A stretch of DNA of 64,000 nt from Ornithodoros turicata (GCF_037126465.1 NC_088204.1:64851807-64915806), one strand, 5' to 3'; shown: positions 29,619 to 42,544, counted from the stretch's first letter. Translations and numbers: made by a program. The notes: a model not told the origin generated them from the letters alone.

Positions 29619-31496
29619 ATCAAAGGGAGGAAGAGGGGGAGTTGGTGATAGTTCATGTCGCTACAATGCAGCACTGAGACGGGACGAAGGGCTGTTAAAA
29701 CAAGGAGACAAACGTATCTGCAAACTCTCAACTGACAGGAATTTATTTGCGCAGACAAATTTAAACAATCAAGAAGGAAAATAGGTGGCGCACTAGCTAC
29801 ACAAAATTCTATGCCCCTAGTGTGGTCCACGTGGGCCCGCAAGGTCAACCCCACACTCCACGTTTAGAAACTCTTTTTCTAGCCTGACATGCCCTTTCGG
29901 ACAATTATCACTGAGCGTAAGTCATGGCAAAGAAGTGTTTCGCGGTTTCTGCAACGTCACCTACAAGGGCTCTACATACCTGATCCCTATCTCGTCAAGA
30001 ACTCCGAGGAGGTTATTCAGTTTCTGCAACAACAGCAAACTCCGGACTTGTGTTTTGTTTCTTTAGACGTGGTTGACCTTTTTTATTCTATACCTTTATC
30101 TGGGCTTCTTCTGGCTGTCCAGGATCTCATCGAAGGGACCTCGCCAGTTTCGTTCCAAAATAGTGTTGGAATCAGTGTTGCATCGTTCATGGAACTTCTA
30201 GCCAGCTACCTAAAGGCCACGGTGATCAACAGTGGAAGCAGTATTATATCCAAAAATCAGGGACACCCATAGGTTCATGTGTTTCTCCACTTCTCTGTGA
30301 AATTTTCCTGGGCAAGTGTGACAAGTTAATGGAGGAGACACTAAAAGGTATGCCTCGCCACCATGTGTGTAGATATGTAGATGACTTTCTACTGTTCTAT
30401 GAAAAAGATCTGGTCGCTTTCATTGAGATATTCAGGGAGTGCATGGGGGGTTTGGAACTCACCTTAGAACAACCCGAGAACGACACGTTACAGTTTTTGG
30501 ACCTTCTTATCCACAAGACCCAACAGCATATCTGCTATAAGTACAACCCTAGGTTCAAAAAAGGCCTCCTGCCATATGCTTCGGCTCACTCCAAGTTAGT
30601 AAAGAGGGGTTTGGCCAAATCAGTAATGCGTGCAGCTCTGGTAAAATCGTGCCAGCACATGTTGAACAGTAGCTTCGAGACCCAAATAACCAGACTGAGA
30701 TGTGCAGGATTTCCTGAGAATGTGCTACTAGATGTGGCTGAGGTTTTACTGAAGCAGCTTAGGGGATCTACTCCGAAAAGGACATTTATCATGCCCCTTG
30801 CCAGGCCAGTCGTCATACCCTATGTACATAGGGTATCTCACAATATAAAAAGGATTGCGGGCAGGTTTGATATTCCTCTTATATTCTCTGCTCCGCGCAA
30901 GTTGCAAAGTCTTTGCTCACACATTAATAAGGAGCGTAATGTTCGGGGGTGTGGCATTCGCCACAAGAAGCCTTTTGTTGCCTGCGACTTAGGCACCATA
31001 TATTCTATTCCTCTAGATTGTGGTGCGTGTTATATTGGTCAGTCGGGGCGGTGCTTGAACGTCCGACTTATGGAACATGCATCGACTATACGCCGCACCC
31101 CATCAGGCCACCTTGGCCTGCACTGTAGGGACTGCGAGTGCATACCATGCTTCGATAAAACACCTGTTTTGTGCAAGAACTCTGATAAGACTGTACGCGA
31201 GATAATTGAAGCCTTCTGTATTCACAGAAAAGGGACACATTGTATCAGTGCCCCGTCTCTTGCGCTGACTGACCTAGAAAAAGAGTTTCTAAACGTGGAG
31301 TGTGGGGTTGACCTTGCGGGCCCACGTGGACCACACTAGGGGCATAGAATTTTGTGTAGCTAGTGCGCCACCTATTTTCCTTCTTGATTGTTTAAATTTG
31401 TCTGCGCAAATAAATTCCTGTCAGTTGAGAGTTTGCAGATACGTTTGTCTCCTTGTTTTAACAGCCGTCCCGTCTCAGTGCTGCATTGTAGCGACA
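29619..31496 (+). mobile_element. Penelope-like element inserted in the LINE
   Basis: Two plus-strand frames. 29889-30272 is the N-terminal reverse transcriptase (LDVVDLFYSIP). 30329-31339 has the catalytic CRYVDDFLLF, the RT remainder and a GIY-YIG endonuclease (IYSIPLDCGACYIGQSGR). A frame change near 30237 breaks the RT. Inverted terminal repeats of ~225 bp (29656-29882, 31274-31496) and a 12-bp target duplication CAAAGCATGTAG (29607-29618, 31497-31508) delimit it. Penelope elements carry such terminal repeats in direct or inverted form. Confidence 0.93.
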
Positions 31497-31508
31497 CAAA
31501 GCATGTAG

Positions 31509-32240
31509 CTCAGCACATGTTGACTACGTCAGATGCGAGAGACGGAAGTTACCAGTTATGTCTTCGGACGGAATAGTATAGGCGCATGCAGAGCTGGATT
31601 TTGTGGACGAGCCATCCGTAAAAACCGGAGTAAAGCCTGCATACAGCTCGCTCATCATATCCAGTGTGAGCGCCTTGGACACATCTGCAGCGACATCATC
31701 CTTTCTCTGCAGCCCGGGAACGGATAGTGAAGCAGATGGCAGAGGGAGGGTCCAAGGTGGAGTTGAACGCGCCTGGGGTTCAACTTGAAAACGTGGCAGG
31801 TGAGGCTTTAGCTGTTGAATGCAGGACCTGAACTTGTTATTCCTGCGACGGGAAAGCTTCAGCAGTAAAGGGTGGTGCCGGTGATGAGCCAACAAACGGA
31901 GATAGTGACGGCTCGTCTCATTAAAGCGCTGGATAGCAAGCGGAGTCTCTCTCGCTTCTGCCATGACTAAACAAGTATCCGTTGTTCTTGGCACGCCCAG
32001 GCACACACGAAGGCTACGTGCCAAAAGACACTGAAGCTTGGACTCGGAGGATGGCGAAATCCCGTGTAATACTGGAAGGCTGTATAGGAGCGGACCACGC
32101 ACCAAGGCTCGATGAATGGCCAAAAGAGATCGCGCATCGCAGCCCCACATGAGGTGGAGTACTGGAGCCCCACCCCATAGAATGACAAAGGACGTGCGGA
32201 TTCTTCGCTTTGGGCTGTATAGAGGAAGAGAGTGACCCCA
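31509..32240 (-). mobile_element. LINE (same copy), reverse transcriptase C-terminal to RNase H start
   Basis: A minus-strand frame (31524-32150) begins in the RT thumb-connector (RALVRGPLLYSLPVLHGI ... LARSLRVCLGVPRTT) and reaches the RNase H start (VFTDGSSTKSSSACAY). It is continuous with 28680-29606 across the Penelope insertion. 5'-truncated at about 32240. Confidence 0.82.
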
Positions 32241-32815
32241 CCAGGCTCAAGTAACAAAATTTGCAGCACACTACAGCACACTACAAAATTACACACTACA
32301 GCATTGGCTGTAGTGTGTAAAGCTTGGCTGTACTGTGTGTGGTGGATATCTCCGTCATGGTAATGTTTATAGTGCCTGAGTGGGATGAAAATTGTATATT
32401 GTTCGATTAGATTAGGTCGCAAGGATGATTTTATGATAATTCAAAGATAGATTATTTCCATTTCAATTTATTAAATTTGTAATGATTGATAGTTTGTTTC
32501 GATAATATTTTCCTGTGTTGTTTACACGTTGGCAGATGCGCCGTTTAGAGTGTTTCTCTGCTATTCATCCGTGCATGTTTATCGTTTTGATAGATTCTTT
32601 TTCAATTATTTTCCTGTGCGTATCTCTTGTTTGGATGATGCATTGGTTTGGCTCTCTATTAGCTGTTGATCGTGTTTCTCGTTATTTCCTTGCGTGTGTG
32701 CTATTCACGTCATAAAAAATTGATTAATGGTGTCGTGTTGGAATATTCAACTTAGCTTCCCTTAGTTCTTATTATGTGTATTGCGTTTCTTCTGCTTTTT
32801 TAATAGTTTTTCTCC
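32241..32815. other. AT-rich stretch, no gene seen
   Basis: Contains a small cluster of ACACTACA/TGTAGTGTG words (32265-32335) able to pair. No coding signal. Confidence 0.35.
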
Positions 32816-34440
32816 TTCACGCAGAGTCACAACATAATTCCTGCCACTATTTGGCTTTAATAAATTTCATCTTGTACTTTTGTGTATGGCTATCCTTTGC
32901 ATAACTATACTTGCATGTGAACGGCCCACCGTGCAGCTATTGTAGCGGAAAAAGTCGGCCCAGGGTGAAAAAATGTGAATGAATTCGGTCCACATGATGT
33001 CAGCGTGCATGCCCCTACTTGCTTGTAAATTGCTTACCGCACCGCTGTTGTAGCGAAAAAATTATGAAAGAAGTCATCCCAGGAGGAAAAATTGCCAAAG
33101 AAGTCGGCCCAGGTGTGACGGTATCATCGCCTGGCTGGGATGACAGTGTACATGTCCCTACTTAAACCACTCACGCGCCGCCTGAAAAAATTGCGAACGA
33201 AGTCGGCCCAGACGGAAAAATTGCCAAAGAAGTCGGCCCAGGTGAAAAACTACTGTATGATAAAGGCACGCGCGGCTCTCCGGCTCGCTGTTAGGCACTC
33301 GGACAGCCCCTCACCCGCCTACTTGCATGTAAACCACTCACGCACCACCTGAAAAAAATTGTGAATGAAGTCGGCCCAGGGTGAAAAATCGCCAAAGAAG
33401 TCGGCCCGGGTGTTGTCAGTGTGCATGCCTCTACTTGCATGTAAAGTGCCCACGCGCCACCTGAAACAAATGCGAACGAAGTCGGCCCCAGCTGAAAAAT
33501 CGCCAAAGACGTCGGCCCAGGGTGCACAACGATAAGGGCACGCCCAGCCCTCCGGACTGCTGGTAAGCTCCTGGACAGCCCATCACCCGCGCACCACCCA
33601 CCGCGTGCTGGAAAAAAAAATCGTGAGAGAAATCGGCCGAGGTTGAAATATGCCCAACGGTAAACGAAGGCCCTCCGCCAACTCCACCGATCACTTCATA
33701 AGAATCTGATTAATTGTGCCATAATGGAATATTAGCTGTTATGCATGAAGTTACGTACATCCTGTCAGAACTTTGTAATTAAAACTCCGCTATGGTGCTC
33801 ACGTATAATAATGTTAGACAACAACAACAACAATAACTTTATTTTCGGCCTTGGAGAGTGGGGAGTTTCATCGCAACAGGCGATACTCTACCCCAGTGCT
33901 TGGTGGAATGGGGGGAATAAAATAACGTGCCCCTTTACAATAATGTTAGACTTTTTATAATAAAACTTTTAATTCTGATTGTAATCGTATTGATTAAAAA
34001 TATCTTCTTTGATTAAAATGTGCTACCCCTTCTGCATAATTGAAAACTTGCGTGATTATCACTAATAAAAAAATATTGTGTATGATGAGTGATGTCCCTT
34101 CAATGCTATTGCATCATGCCTGTAATAAGTATAACTTTTGTTACGTGTATTGTGTTTCTTCTGCATCAGATTTTTGGCTAGGTTTTTCTCCTTCACACAG
34201 AGTCATAACATAATTCCCGACACTAATGACTTTAATAAATATATTTTCACTTGTACTTTTCTGTATGGCTATCCTTTGCATGTAAACCGCCTACTGCACA
34301 CCTGTTGTAGCGGGGGAAAATTTGCGATTCAAGTCGGTCCAGGCTGAAAAATGTGAGAGGGTAAGCGCGCACACAGCCCTCCCCCGCCGGTAAGCGCGCG
34401 GACAACTCTCCGCCCACGTGCCGCGCGGGGAAAAATACGC
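32815..34440 (+). repeat. tandem duplication with AAGTCGGCCCAGG minisatellite
   Basis: The block at 32815-32960 (TTTTCTCCTTCAC ... GTATGGCTATCCTTTGCAT ... AAGTCGGCCCAGG) is repeated at 34185-34350, about 1.37 kb away. Between them (32930-33670) is an array of GAAAAATYGCCAAAGAAGTCGGCCCAGG-type units, interspersed with TACTTGCATGTAAA and GGACAGCCC words. No coding content. Confidence 0.7.
33815..33945 (-). repeat. retroposon 3' tail (TTG)n-type
   Basis: A (CAA)n run at 33822-33833 is followed by TAACTTTATTTTCGGCC and a GGAGAGTGGGGAGTTTCATC stretch, read as a minus-strand retroposon tail. The 34441-35249 flank holds no recognisable gene. Confidence 0.35.
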
Positions 34441-35249
34441 TCAGGACTCAGGGCAGAGCCCAGGGGTCCATGTCTCTAACTCTCATTGTTTGTCTCTCCC
34501 AACCTCTACATACTACTCACTCTGCCCACTTACCTGGTTGACTGCTTCAAACTTGCCTTTGCAACTGGAATTGTGATACTTAGGTGTTGGAGCTTTCACC
34601 ACAAGACATTGCTACTTAGCCTTTTCATGACATATTCACTCTACCCCTATAGTCATTTTGAATTGTCTTTGCCGTCACTTACCTTCCTAGTGCACATTTT
34701 TCTAGTCGATACCGTCATACAGCCTTTGTATCACATGCTTAATCGGAAGTGCTTTACTGCCGTTGGGCCCTTCCTGTCACACCAAGTCATATCTGTGCAA
34801 AGCATAATGTTTATGGCCAAGTATTCATAGGCATATTAAGGTAGTTTCATAAACAAACGTGCCAAACATTGCTGAATGCCACGACTCAATTCGCAGAATA
34901 TACTGCTCCCTAGCATTCTAGACCCTCAAGCAGAAAGGAAATGGGAGAAACACGAGAAGTAACACGCGTACACGATGACAAACGTAACACAACAAAGGAA
35001 ACGTAACACAACAAATACAACACCACCCAAAACCAGCAAATCACATAATAGAAGTTCAAAGTACAAAATTGGAACGACACGAGCGTCACACGAGTACAAA
35101 ATACACAAGAAATAACATGTACGTGACAGGATTCCATACAAAAAATGTAAGGAACCTAATCAGGAGGAAGTTCTGCAGCAATCCGTGGCAAAATTATAGC
35201 GAAGCAGCAAGGGAAACGCTCACAAACAGCAAAACATATCACAGCTTAC

Positions 35250-35369
35250 ATGCATTCCTATGGGCTGTAATCGCTCTTTTGAGCACCGCAATATGGCGGC
35301 CGGTTGGCATACCCTTTCCCGCGATGCCCTCACCCATCCGCTATCCAGACTTCTAAATAGAGATCAGTG
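35250..35369 (-). repeat. solo end of the P-like element family
   Basis: On the minus strand it reads CACTGATCTCTATTTAGAAG, TCTGGATAGCGGATGGG, then CCGGCCGCCATATTG. It matches the ends of the element at 52550-55859. No partner end or duplication was found. Positions 35370-37335 otherwise contain no recognised gene; a short hairpin (GATATCCATCTATGGATATC) is at ~36118-36137. Confidence 0.6.
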
Positions 35370-37335
35370 CGTTGGACGAGCGAACGCCACGCCACGCATT
35401 CTGGACAGGTCCTGGTCACACGTCGCAGCAAACGTCAACGCACATACCTTAAACATGGCCGCACCCATGATCGGTTTCGAAATCGTTTGTAAACAAAGCG
35501 TCTGCTGTTTCTGTACACCGTTATGGGCGTTTTTTGAACCCAGTAATTATTTTTATTCGATAATATCCATTTAAACGCGCCGTTCTGTACATGAGGCCTC
35601 GTACTGTCGACCACTTCCAAAGATGCGATGAGGACGCGGCATTATGACCACTGAGCCGACGCGATCTCACACGGCTCATAAATGTAAAATAGTTGTCTTT
35701 CTTCTGTGACTGCAAATTCTCTATCCAACAACTCGTGACCTTCTACATTTCGCAACAAGAGCATTATTTTTCTCCGTGAATAATGTTCATGAATGACGAT
35801 TTAGGATACGTTTTTTTTTTTTAAATATATGTACACATTACAAAATCACATAATTTAGTCGTGATACGAGGACATATACATTCGCACGTCAATGCATATC
35901 GAAGGCAGCAGTATACGTTATTCGAAGCAAGCGCAGCACGAAGGAAATGTATGATCGCATTGAGCCGCCTCAAGGCGGTGGAGCAAATATGGCGGTGCCT
36001 CAGCGTGGTGTTACGTTGCTACATCCAGTGACTTTAGGAAAACTCTGAAAGAAGCGACGCTCACACTTCAAACGCGTATTCTGATCGTTGGTGAATGAGT
36101 TCATTCAGTTCAGTCAGGGATATCCATCTATGGATATCTGCTGTATACTACTTAGACGGCGGTGAGTTATTTGGGGAGTACGCGTACATATGCTAACTAT
36201 GGACCTTCCAGTACAAAGTCATTCACTGAGTTCTTCTTTGCGGTAAAGACACGGAATTCCACCAAGACGTTGTCTCCTTTTTTTTACGATGGTGTTTGGG
36301 CCAGTATATGGATTCACCTCGTGTCCCGTGGCATACTTGCCATAGGCGCAGGCAGTTGAATCTTTTCGCAGAGATATGGCCAGGTAGGAGTTCGGATCAA
36401 GGTTACCGCTGGAACCATAATTCACGCGTACGTACAAACTGGAAGGAAAAATGGCGTCTTGATGTTACCTAAAAGCAACAACTGAACAGATACATGTAGT
36501 TCCGACACGCAAAGGAATTTGTCACTTTAATCTGGGGCTCATTAACACTTACAAGATGTCGCTCGCGTAGCTCAAGCACTTTCGATAGACAGTTTCCGCG
36601 TAATGAGGTCACCCCAACTTATTCGCCGATGAAATGCCTACTCGCGCTTCTTATGTCTGCGCATAGTAACAATTTTATTCCTGCATAAAACGACTTTGTA
36701 GACTGCAAGACAAGGTTATTTCATAATTTGAGGTTATGCGAGTATTCTTCGATGAAAGAGAAGCTGGAGTTGTTTGTAATTTGCACCGACAAATCAAATT
36801 CAACGCGCGACAGCGCCAAAAGGGCTGCATCGACATCATGGCGTGTGGCACGTCTTTCGTGGATAAACGCATTCGGGGCCCTAATGGCAATAAACGATAG
36901 TGTCATTCGTTCTGGCCATGTGGCACAGGTATTAGCCTCGTGTCATCAGAATCGCACCTACTGTACGTATTCCAACCTCAACCTACGTATTGTCCCAAAA
37001 TATTCTTTCTTTGTGTGAAGCCCGAAGTATCGTAAAATTATTATTTTTAGTTTTGAGCAGCTTAACGTCACAGTGAGCGCAGTTCCCCTGCCAACATTGC
37101 TTCTCCCACCCTTACGACTTTCTGTGAGCATCTGTGAGCATTGCATCTTCTTGGATGCCTTTTGAGTCGACAGGAATTCAATAGAACAGCAATTGGGTGA
37201 GCTCAAAAAGAACTCACACACTGTATTGCAAAGTTATGATTGTTTTTCTTTTCAGCTTTAATAGTGTTAACCTTTCTCCCTTCCCTTTTTTTACATTCAA
37301 ACTCAAACTCAACCTTGATACGCACGTGTGCACAG

Positions 37336-38063
37336 CAGCGGCGTAGCGTGGGTTCCCAGCGCCCCGGGCGAAATGAGTATCGCGCCCCCAAACAAGGCAC
37401 ACAACAGGTATGCATCAGAATTTCAAAGGTGCGTCATCTGAACGAACGAGCCACGACCACTCTGTCATTCATTCCACTTTCACTGTTACATGTTTTTCTC
37501 ACTCACACACACATTCATACGGGGTGGACGCAAGCGGCATATGTTGAACACGATGGTAATTAATGTTCTGAGGCTGGAACACAGAATAAGGGAAGTGAGA
37601 AAATTGTTGTAACCCGTCCCTTCAGATGACGCGCCCTTGGAAGTGACTGGAGAGGTGTGTTAGCTTAGCTCAATTGGTAGACCCATGGACCTGTAATGTG
37701 GGTGCGAGTCCTGCAGCTGGGTCACCCTTTCAGTGACTTCCTTCTTTCATTGTTCTTAGGGACTTGATGCCTTGTGTATTGTTGTCTCTTATTCTGTGTT
37801 CCAGCCTCAGAACGTTAATTACCATTGTGTACACAAGGATGCAATTTTACACGAATCGTATATCGAATCTCGCTTCAATCGCCTCCGTCTCTGAGGCGCC
37901 ATGAAGGTCGTTCCGAGAGCGCCCAATGCTATTTTTTCAAGCGATAAACAGTTTCACTCTTTTTATTTCGGACTTTTTTTTCTCTCTGCCGATGATTTGC
38001 GCCCAAAAAAAATCTTGCGCCCTGGGCGACCGCCCCTACAGCCCCCTTCACGCTACGCCACTG
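37336..38063. mobile_element. hAT-type MITE, CAG(T/C)GGCGTAGCGTG ends (728 bp)
   Basis: The left end CAGCGGCGTAGCGTG and right end CACGCTACGCCACTG are inverted repeats with one mismatch. Flanks GTGCACAG (37328-37335) and GTACACAG (38064-38071) match at 7 of 8 bases. Subterminal GCGCCC-type words are near both ends. No transposase. Confidence 0.78.
37550..37835. mobile_element. tRNA-like retroposon bounded by inverted tails, nested in the hAT MITE
   Basis: ATGGTAATTAATGTTCTGAG...AACACAGAATAAG at the left is mirrored at the right (CTTATTCTGTGTTCCAGCC ... TTAATTACCAT), arms ~38 bp. Between them is a tRNA-derived head: an A-box-like TAGCTCAATTGGTAGA (~37671) and a B-box-like GGGTGCGAGTCC (~37709). 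It is not a functional tRNA, since the arms do not close properly. Confidence 0.6.
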
Positions 38064-38274
38064 GTACACAGTACACCTGTCTTCTCTCTTGGCGGTGCCG
38101 GTGCCGCCATCTACTCGAGAAATGACGTCAAGAGCGATCACGATCAAGGTAGCCAGGAATCAAACGATCAAGATAGCCACTCTCAAAGCCACTCTCGAAA
38201 TAGTCCCTCCCCCCACACACACACACCTTGCAGGACAAGTATCTGTTTTCTCTTAGGGTGGAAATGCCACTCTC

Positions 38275-38430
38275 GACGGGCACCTTGCGATTTCGTGTAC
38301 GGCACCGAAGTGTACCAGGTGTGGTGCTTTCGGGCATTCAGAATGTCAGACCCCGTGTCCACGTTGCGAGGCTGACCACCCTGTCAGTTGGTGTTCTTGG
38401 CGCACATTTGCCTCGGTGCTGGACTTCACG
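38275..38430 (+). pseudogene. retrotransposon Gag/ORF1 zinc-knuckle fragment
   Basis: The frame KCTRCGAFGHSECQTPCPRCEADHPVSWC gives two CCHC-like knuckles (CTRCGAFGHSEC and CPRCEADHPVSWC), typical of the nucleic-acid-binding Gag-like ORF1 of arthropod LINEs or LTR elements. Degraded basic stretches continue to ~39100 in shifting frames. 38431-39507 has nothing else recognisable. Confidence 0.55.
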
Positions 38431-39507
38431 CGCGCGGCTCTCCCTGATGTCCCCGAGTCACGAACAATAGGGGAATCGGTAGCAGATTTTCTGATGCAGA
38501 TTCCCAAGAGTCATAGTCCAATCGTGGCGCCCCAGTTGATGTGTCTTGTCCTGACGGACTATCGGAGGTCAGTCTGAAAGGCTCTGAAGTTGGGTCTGTC
38601 GAGCGGGACATTGAGAAATCAACTGAGATAGCGGGTAGTTGTCTCCATAATTGTTCCTGTTGAATCTTTGTGATGACGACAAGCCGCCACCATCTCGTGA
38701 AGCCATTCTTCTGTTATTCAGCCATTAAACGTGGGCACTCCTATCTGCTGTCCTGTTTTCCACAGTTCTTGAGGAGTCGGAAGCGGCCGTGGAAGTCCTT
38801 CAGGTGACCGTGTCAGCCGCACTTATAAATGAGGCACATGTTGTTCCATCTGAGAAAAAAATAGCTTGAGAGGCTTGCGAGAGCGCTACCTCTGCCCGTA
38901 GGCAGAGGCGTCCTGACAACCGAAAGCGCGGAAAGAAGACCGTGGAGTTCTCTACTGCAGGAGAACTCGACGGTGATGTGGGTGGCTCTGGCCTTGTGTC
39001 TGGGTCTGCAGCCTGTCAATATAGGCAAGTGTGTGCCCGTTGCTAGGGCTACAGCCGTTCCCCGACGTATATGCTTATTCTGTGCAGAAACCTGCACATG
39101 CGCTGACTGTTCTTCCTGATTCCAGTAGTCATGGCGTCTCGTGTGACTCCAACACGGAGGTCCCGTCTGTTTCCTTGAGTAATGAGTCCTTAACTTCTTG
39201 AATATCTTATGGCCCGTGCTTTCTTCTCCCTGCTATACTTTATTATGGCTGGTACACTTATCATTGCGACATTGTCGCGACTGCGACTGATGTCGCGTTC
39301 TGATGTCCCAGAGATTGCTAAAATGAGTCCCGAAATGTGCACATGAGAACCAGTCGTATGATGTCATTATGTCCAGGAACAGGAATGTGAATACTGGTCG
39401 CCTTTTTTCATAGTGGCTTTCTTACGGTTAACTTGATGACACTGCAGAACTCATACCGCAAGAACGAACGACGAAATAGTCCTCTATTTAAGCGAGTGTA
39501 CAGTAGA

Positions 39508-39699
39508 TGATGTTCCCCCTCTCGGCTATTGGATGTCCGCAGCGACCCGCTACCCACTGATTTGTAGTCCTGCAAGGTCTGGAGCAGTTGAACAAGTGTT
39601 CTCTACAGCCAGCCTGATCAAGACCGCGAAAAGAAGCAGGCTGCATCCAGCTAAATTGGAGCAGCTGGTCTTTCTCCACAAGAACCTGAAAGCATAAGA
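39508..39699 (+). pseudogene. hAT transposase C-terminal dimerisation domain
   Basis: The frame LGYWMSAATRYPLICSPA, then GAVEQVFSTASLIK, then LHPAKLEQLVFLHKNLKA and a stop, reproduces the hAT C-terminal pattern (YW...YP.L, E-x-VFS-x-A, R-x-x-L-x-P-x-x-L-x-x-L-x-FLH-x-NL). A lone tail; the catalytic core is not detectable upstream. Confidence 0.8.
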
Positions 39700-40029
39700 C
39701 TGCTTACGCGTGTTGGGCGGATGTACCGTTGAGTTTGTTATAACACAACTACGGTGTGCAGCACGCAGCCATCACATTTTTCCCGACAGGTAAGTTTATC
39801 ATATGTGCCGACTAGCCGTATTTGACAAATATGTTACTCGATATCCGCGTGAAAATAAAATATCAGTTTCAACCTTCGTATTGCTATGTTGGCTGTTCAT
39901 AACTCTCTGCTGCAGGTGACATTTATAGATGTTTATACCATTTCACGGGTCTTATCCAGCGAATGCATGCAGTATTTGTGCCTTGTAGACAGGGTCAGCT
40001 GCATGCTACACTTATTTGGGGAACTTTAG

Positions 40030-40231
40030 CCCCCGGATTCGTTGATGAATTTGATAAATCCGGATTTAAAACCGGATTTTATTTAGCACACCAGAAACAA
40101 ATCCGGATTTAAAATGATTTGATTTGTCGACTCAAGTTTAAATCCGGACTTGATTTGGATTTGATTTGCGGTGTTCCGAAAAACATGGATTTGATTTAAA
40201 TCCAATTTGACTCTTTAAATCCGCAACACTG
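40030..40231. repeat. hAT terminus with AATCCGGATTT array
   Basis: Repeated ATTTAAATCC/GGATTTGATT words end at CCGCAACACTG (40231). Read from outside, this is CAGTGTTGCGGATTTAAA, a typical hAT end. It may be the 3' end of the element whose transposase tail is at 39508-39699. Positions 40232-41470 hold no gene; a (CAT)n run and a GGGGTAGCATTCTGCTC retroposon-tail-like text lie at ~41130-41205. Confidence 0.6.
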
Positions 40232-41479
40232 GTGTGTTGGCCCTCAGCGATTCCGACATTTTACTCTCACTTGGTCGAAACTTTTGAGCTTTTGAACTAC
40301 AGGTTGAACTCTATTACCATCTCTGTTCTCTCTGGACATCATCTCTGTTTTTTCATTATCTCATCATGCGTTTGTGTAAGTGTACCGGAGTAAGTGTACA
40401 GTTCGGCTTCGTCGAAACTGACATCCCCATTTTTTTCTTTGTCACATCACACCACATCACGTGGTTATTAGACGAAACAATCTTCTAAGGTTTGGAGGTT
40501 CCAGGTCAAATAAACCTCAAGCTGTGGATTCCAGCAGACAAGTATGTCGCAACTTGTACATTCCCTACTACAATGGTATTGAATTAGGTAATACAATGAT
40601 AGCTACAATGGTCATTTGCCGGTCTCTTTACCGAATCTCCTTCTCCCTCTCTGCCAGGCGATTTTATTCAGGGATTACCATTGTATCAGGGTATAGTCGG
40701 GAATGTACCTTATAATAAAATTAGGTAAATGTGAGATGCGATTTCGGCCTATGAGAAAAACGTTACATTCACTTTACATACTTCGGAGTTCAATTGACGT
40801 GATTCAATTAATCGAATAAAACTGATAAAACGAACTCTATGTGACGAAAGTTCCCTACAGATGAATATTTTTGCCTGCATATTTCTCGCAGCGTTCCTTC
40901 TATTTTTTACGTGATTACGAAGACCTGCTGTAAATTGGCTTTTATGCTGCCCCCTTTGTTGAGCAACGTTCATCCGCAGCTGCCGTGCTTGCATAGCAAA
41001 GCCTTAATTTGGATAGCAGACTCATTTTGGGACCATGGGACACACGAAAGCAGATGTCCGTCCTGCGACCCTTCATCAAATTCCTGCAAACTACCGGCCT
41101 GATCACTCTCTCTAAAACCCTGTCAGCGTCGTCAGCATCATCATCATCATCACCATCCTCTCATTTTTCCCCAATAGCAATGGGGTAGCATTCTGCTCAA
41201 TGAGCGGAAGTCATCCCCATATCATCGTCATCATGTATTTCTCTCTCTCTCTTTTTTTTTTCCTATCAACATCGGAACTTCCGACTTCAACCTCGCAAAT
41301 CATTCAATCTTCAATCAGAAAGATCATTCGGACTCAATTCCACCTCTGCATCATCCTCTGCAAACAGCCATCCACAGAATCCGCCTATAGGTCAGCTTTG
41401 TTCACGGGCAACACTCTACAGAATGCAACTCAGATAAACTTCGTTATGTCGCACATGCAACACTCCGGAAGACACACTT

Positions 41480-41695
41480 CACAGAACCATGCAGTGTCCA
41501 TTTTACGAAACTCACAGAGAACGACCTAAGGCTGTGCTTGACAAGCTTGACTCTCGACCTTTCAGCTTCTGCAAACTATTCGGTTTCTGGCGCTGCAAAC
41601 AGCAACAAGTGAAAGTAATGAAAGCTCTCTACGCATTTTTAAGAGGCAGCGGTATCGTCAACCGTTACTACGCCGTTTCTCATACGCTGATGTAA
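41480..41695 (+). pseudogene. LINE C-terminal fragment
   Basis: The frame KLDSRPFSFCKLFGFWRCKQ ... KALYAFLRGSGIVNRY aligns in pattern with AIDRRPFTIGKVLGPWSSPA ... HLWDFLSLTGL at the C-terminus of the LINE at 28680-29606. Upstream text at 41300-41480 carries compatible but frame-shifted residues. Confidence 0.55.
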
Positions 41696-41699
41696 AAAC

Positions 41700-41860
41700 A
41701 AGAGAACGAAGGAAACAGTGACGCTCATGGCAGAGCGTCACACGTTCAAGACACGTCTTCACACTTACGCTGATGCCCAAAAGAAATGGAGCTGCAGGTA
41801 CCCCCCAGGGAGACCACGTAGCTCCGGACTCCATCCAGTTAGATGAAGAAAAAGAAGAAG
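41700..41860 (-). repeat. dispersed retroposon tail (TTC)n-CATCTAAC
   Basis: On the minus strand: CTTCTTCTTTTTCTTCATCTAACTGG, GGAGCTACGTGGTCTCCCTGG, then AAGACGTGTCTTGAACGTG. The same order occurs on the plus strand at 47815-47910. The flank 41861-42185 is anonymous. Confidence 0.5.
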
Positions 41861-42185
41861 GGCTCAACTCCGAACCCTTCATAAGGACTTCAGAAATTAC
41901 AGTGCGACCGAGATGATCGTGCTTTTCGAGACACTTTCATGCTAAACGTAATCACCAAGTGTTGTCTCGAATCAGTGGCTCGATTGCTTGGCAGAACAGA
42001 AACATGACAGAAGTAATAGAAGTGACCAGCAATATTGTCACCACAGCGAACGCGCTCACAATAAAATTATTGCAAACAAATGAATGGATGTGCCACGTGT
42101 TCCCACACGTCTGTGTCCTTCTGACCTTCGAAAGATTCTGAAGGTGGAAGAAAACTCGTTTAAGTCACAATCGCCTGAAAGCACC

Positions 42186-42352
42186 AGCTCCGGTGGCGCA
42201 GCGGTAAAGCGTGTGCTTGGAGACTGGGAGGTCCGCGGTTCGAATCCGCGGGCCGGCTGTGCCGTCTGGGGTTTTTCCCGGGTTTCCCTCAGATGTGTAA
42301 TAGGCGTATGCCGGCACAGTTCCCATGGACGCAGCTATCCTCCCCCCGAGCG
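42186..42352 (+). mobile_element. tRNA-derived SINE (Ruka-like) with A and B boxes
   Basis: A-box TGGCGCAGCGGTAAAGC (~42194) and B-box GGTTCGAATCC (42237-42247) form an internal Pol III promoter. They are followed by the shared body GTTTCCCTCAGATGTGTAATAGGCG, ending in GAGCGC and a T run. It is the most complete head among the SINE copies here. Confidence 0.85.
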
Positions 42353-42544
42353 CTTTTTTTTAATGCGTACGGAAACAAAGGTTGTGCACATATACACGAG
42401 GCCATATATTGTATATGTATATGTTTGTAAGAGCTCGAAAGAGCTCCGGCTATATTTTTTCCTTGTATATGTATATATGGAGTTTCTGGTGACGACGACC
42501 CAGTGAAAGAATTGATAAGAACAAGTCAGCTGGAGAGTCTAATT

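Noticed and set aside
37665..37735. Possible tRNA gene (A-box and B-box-like text)
   Set aside because: Acceptor and anticodon arms do not pair properly, and the segment lies inside a repeat with mirrored tails; treated as a tRNA-derived retroposon head.
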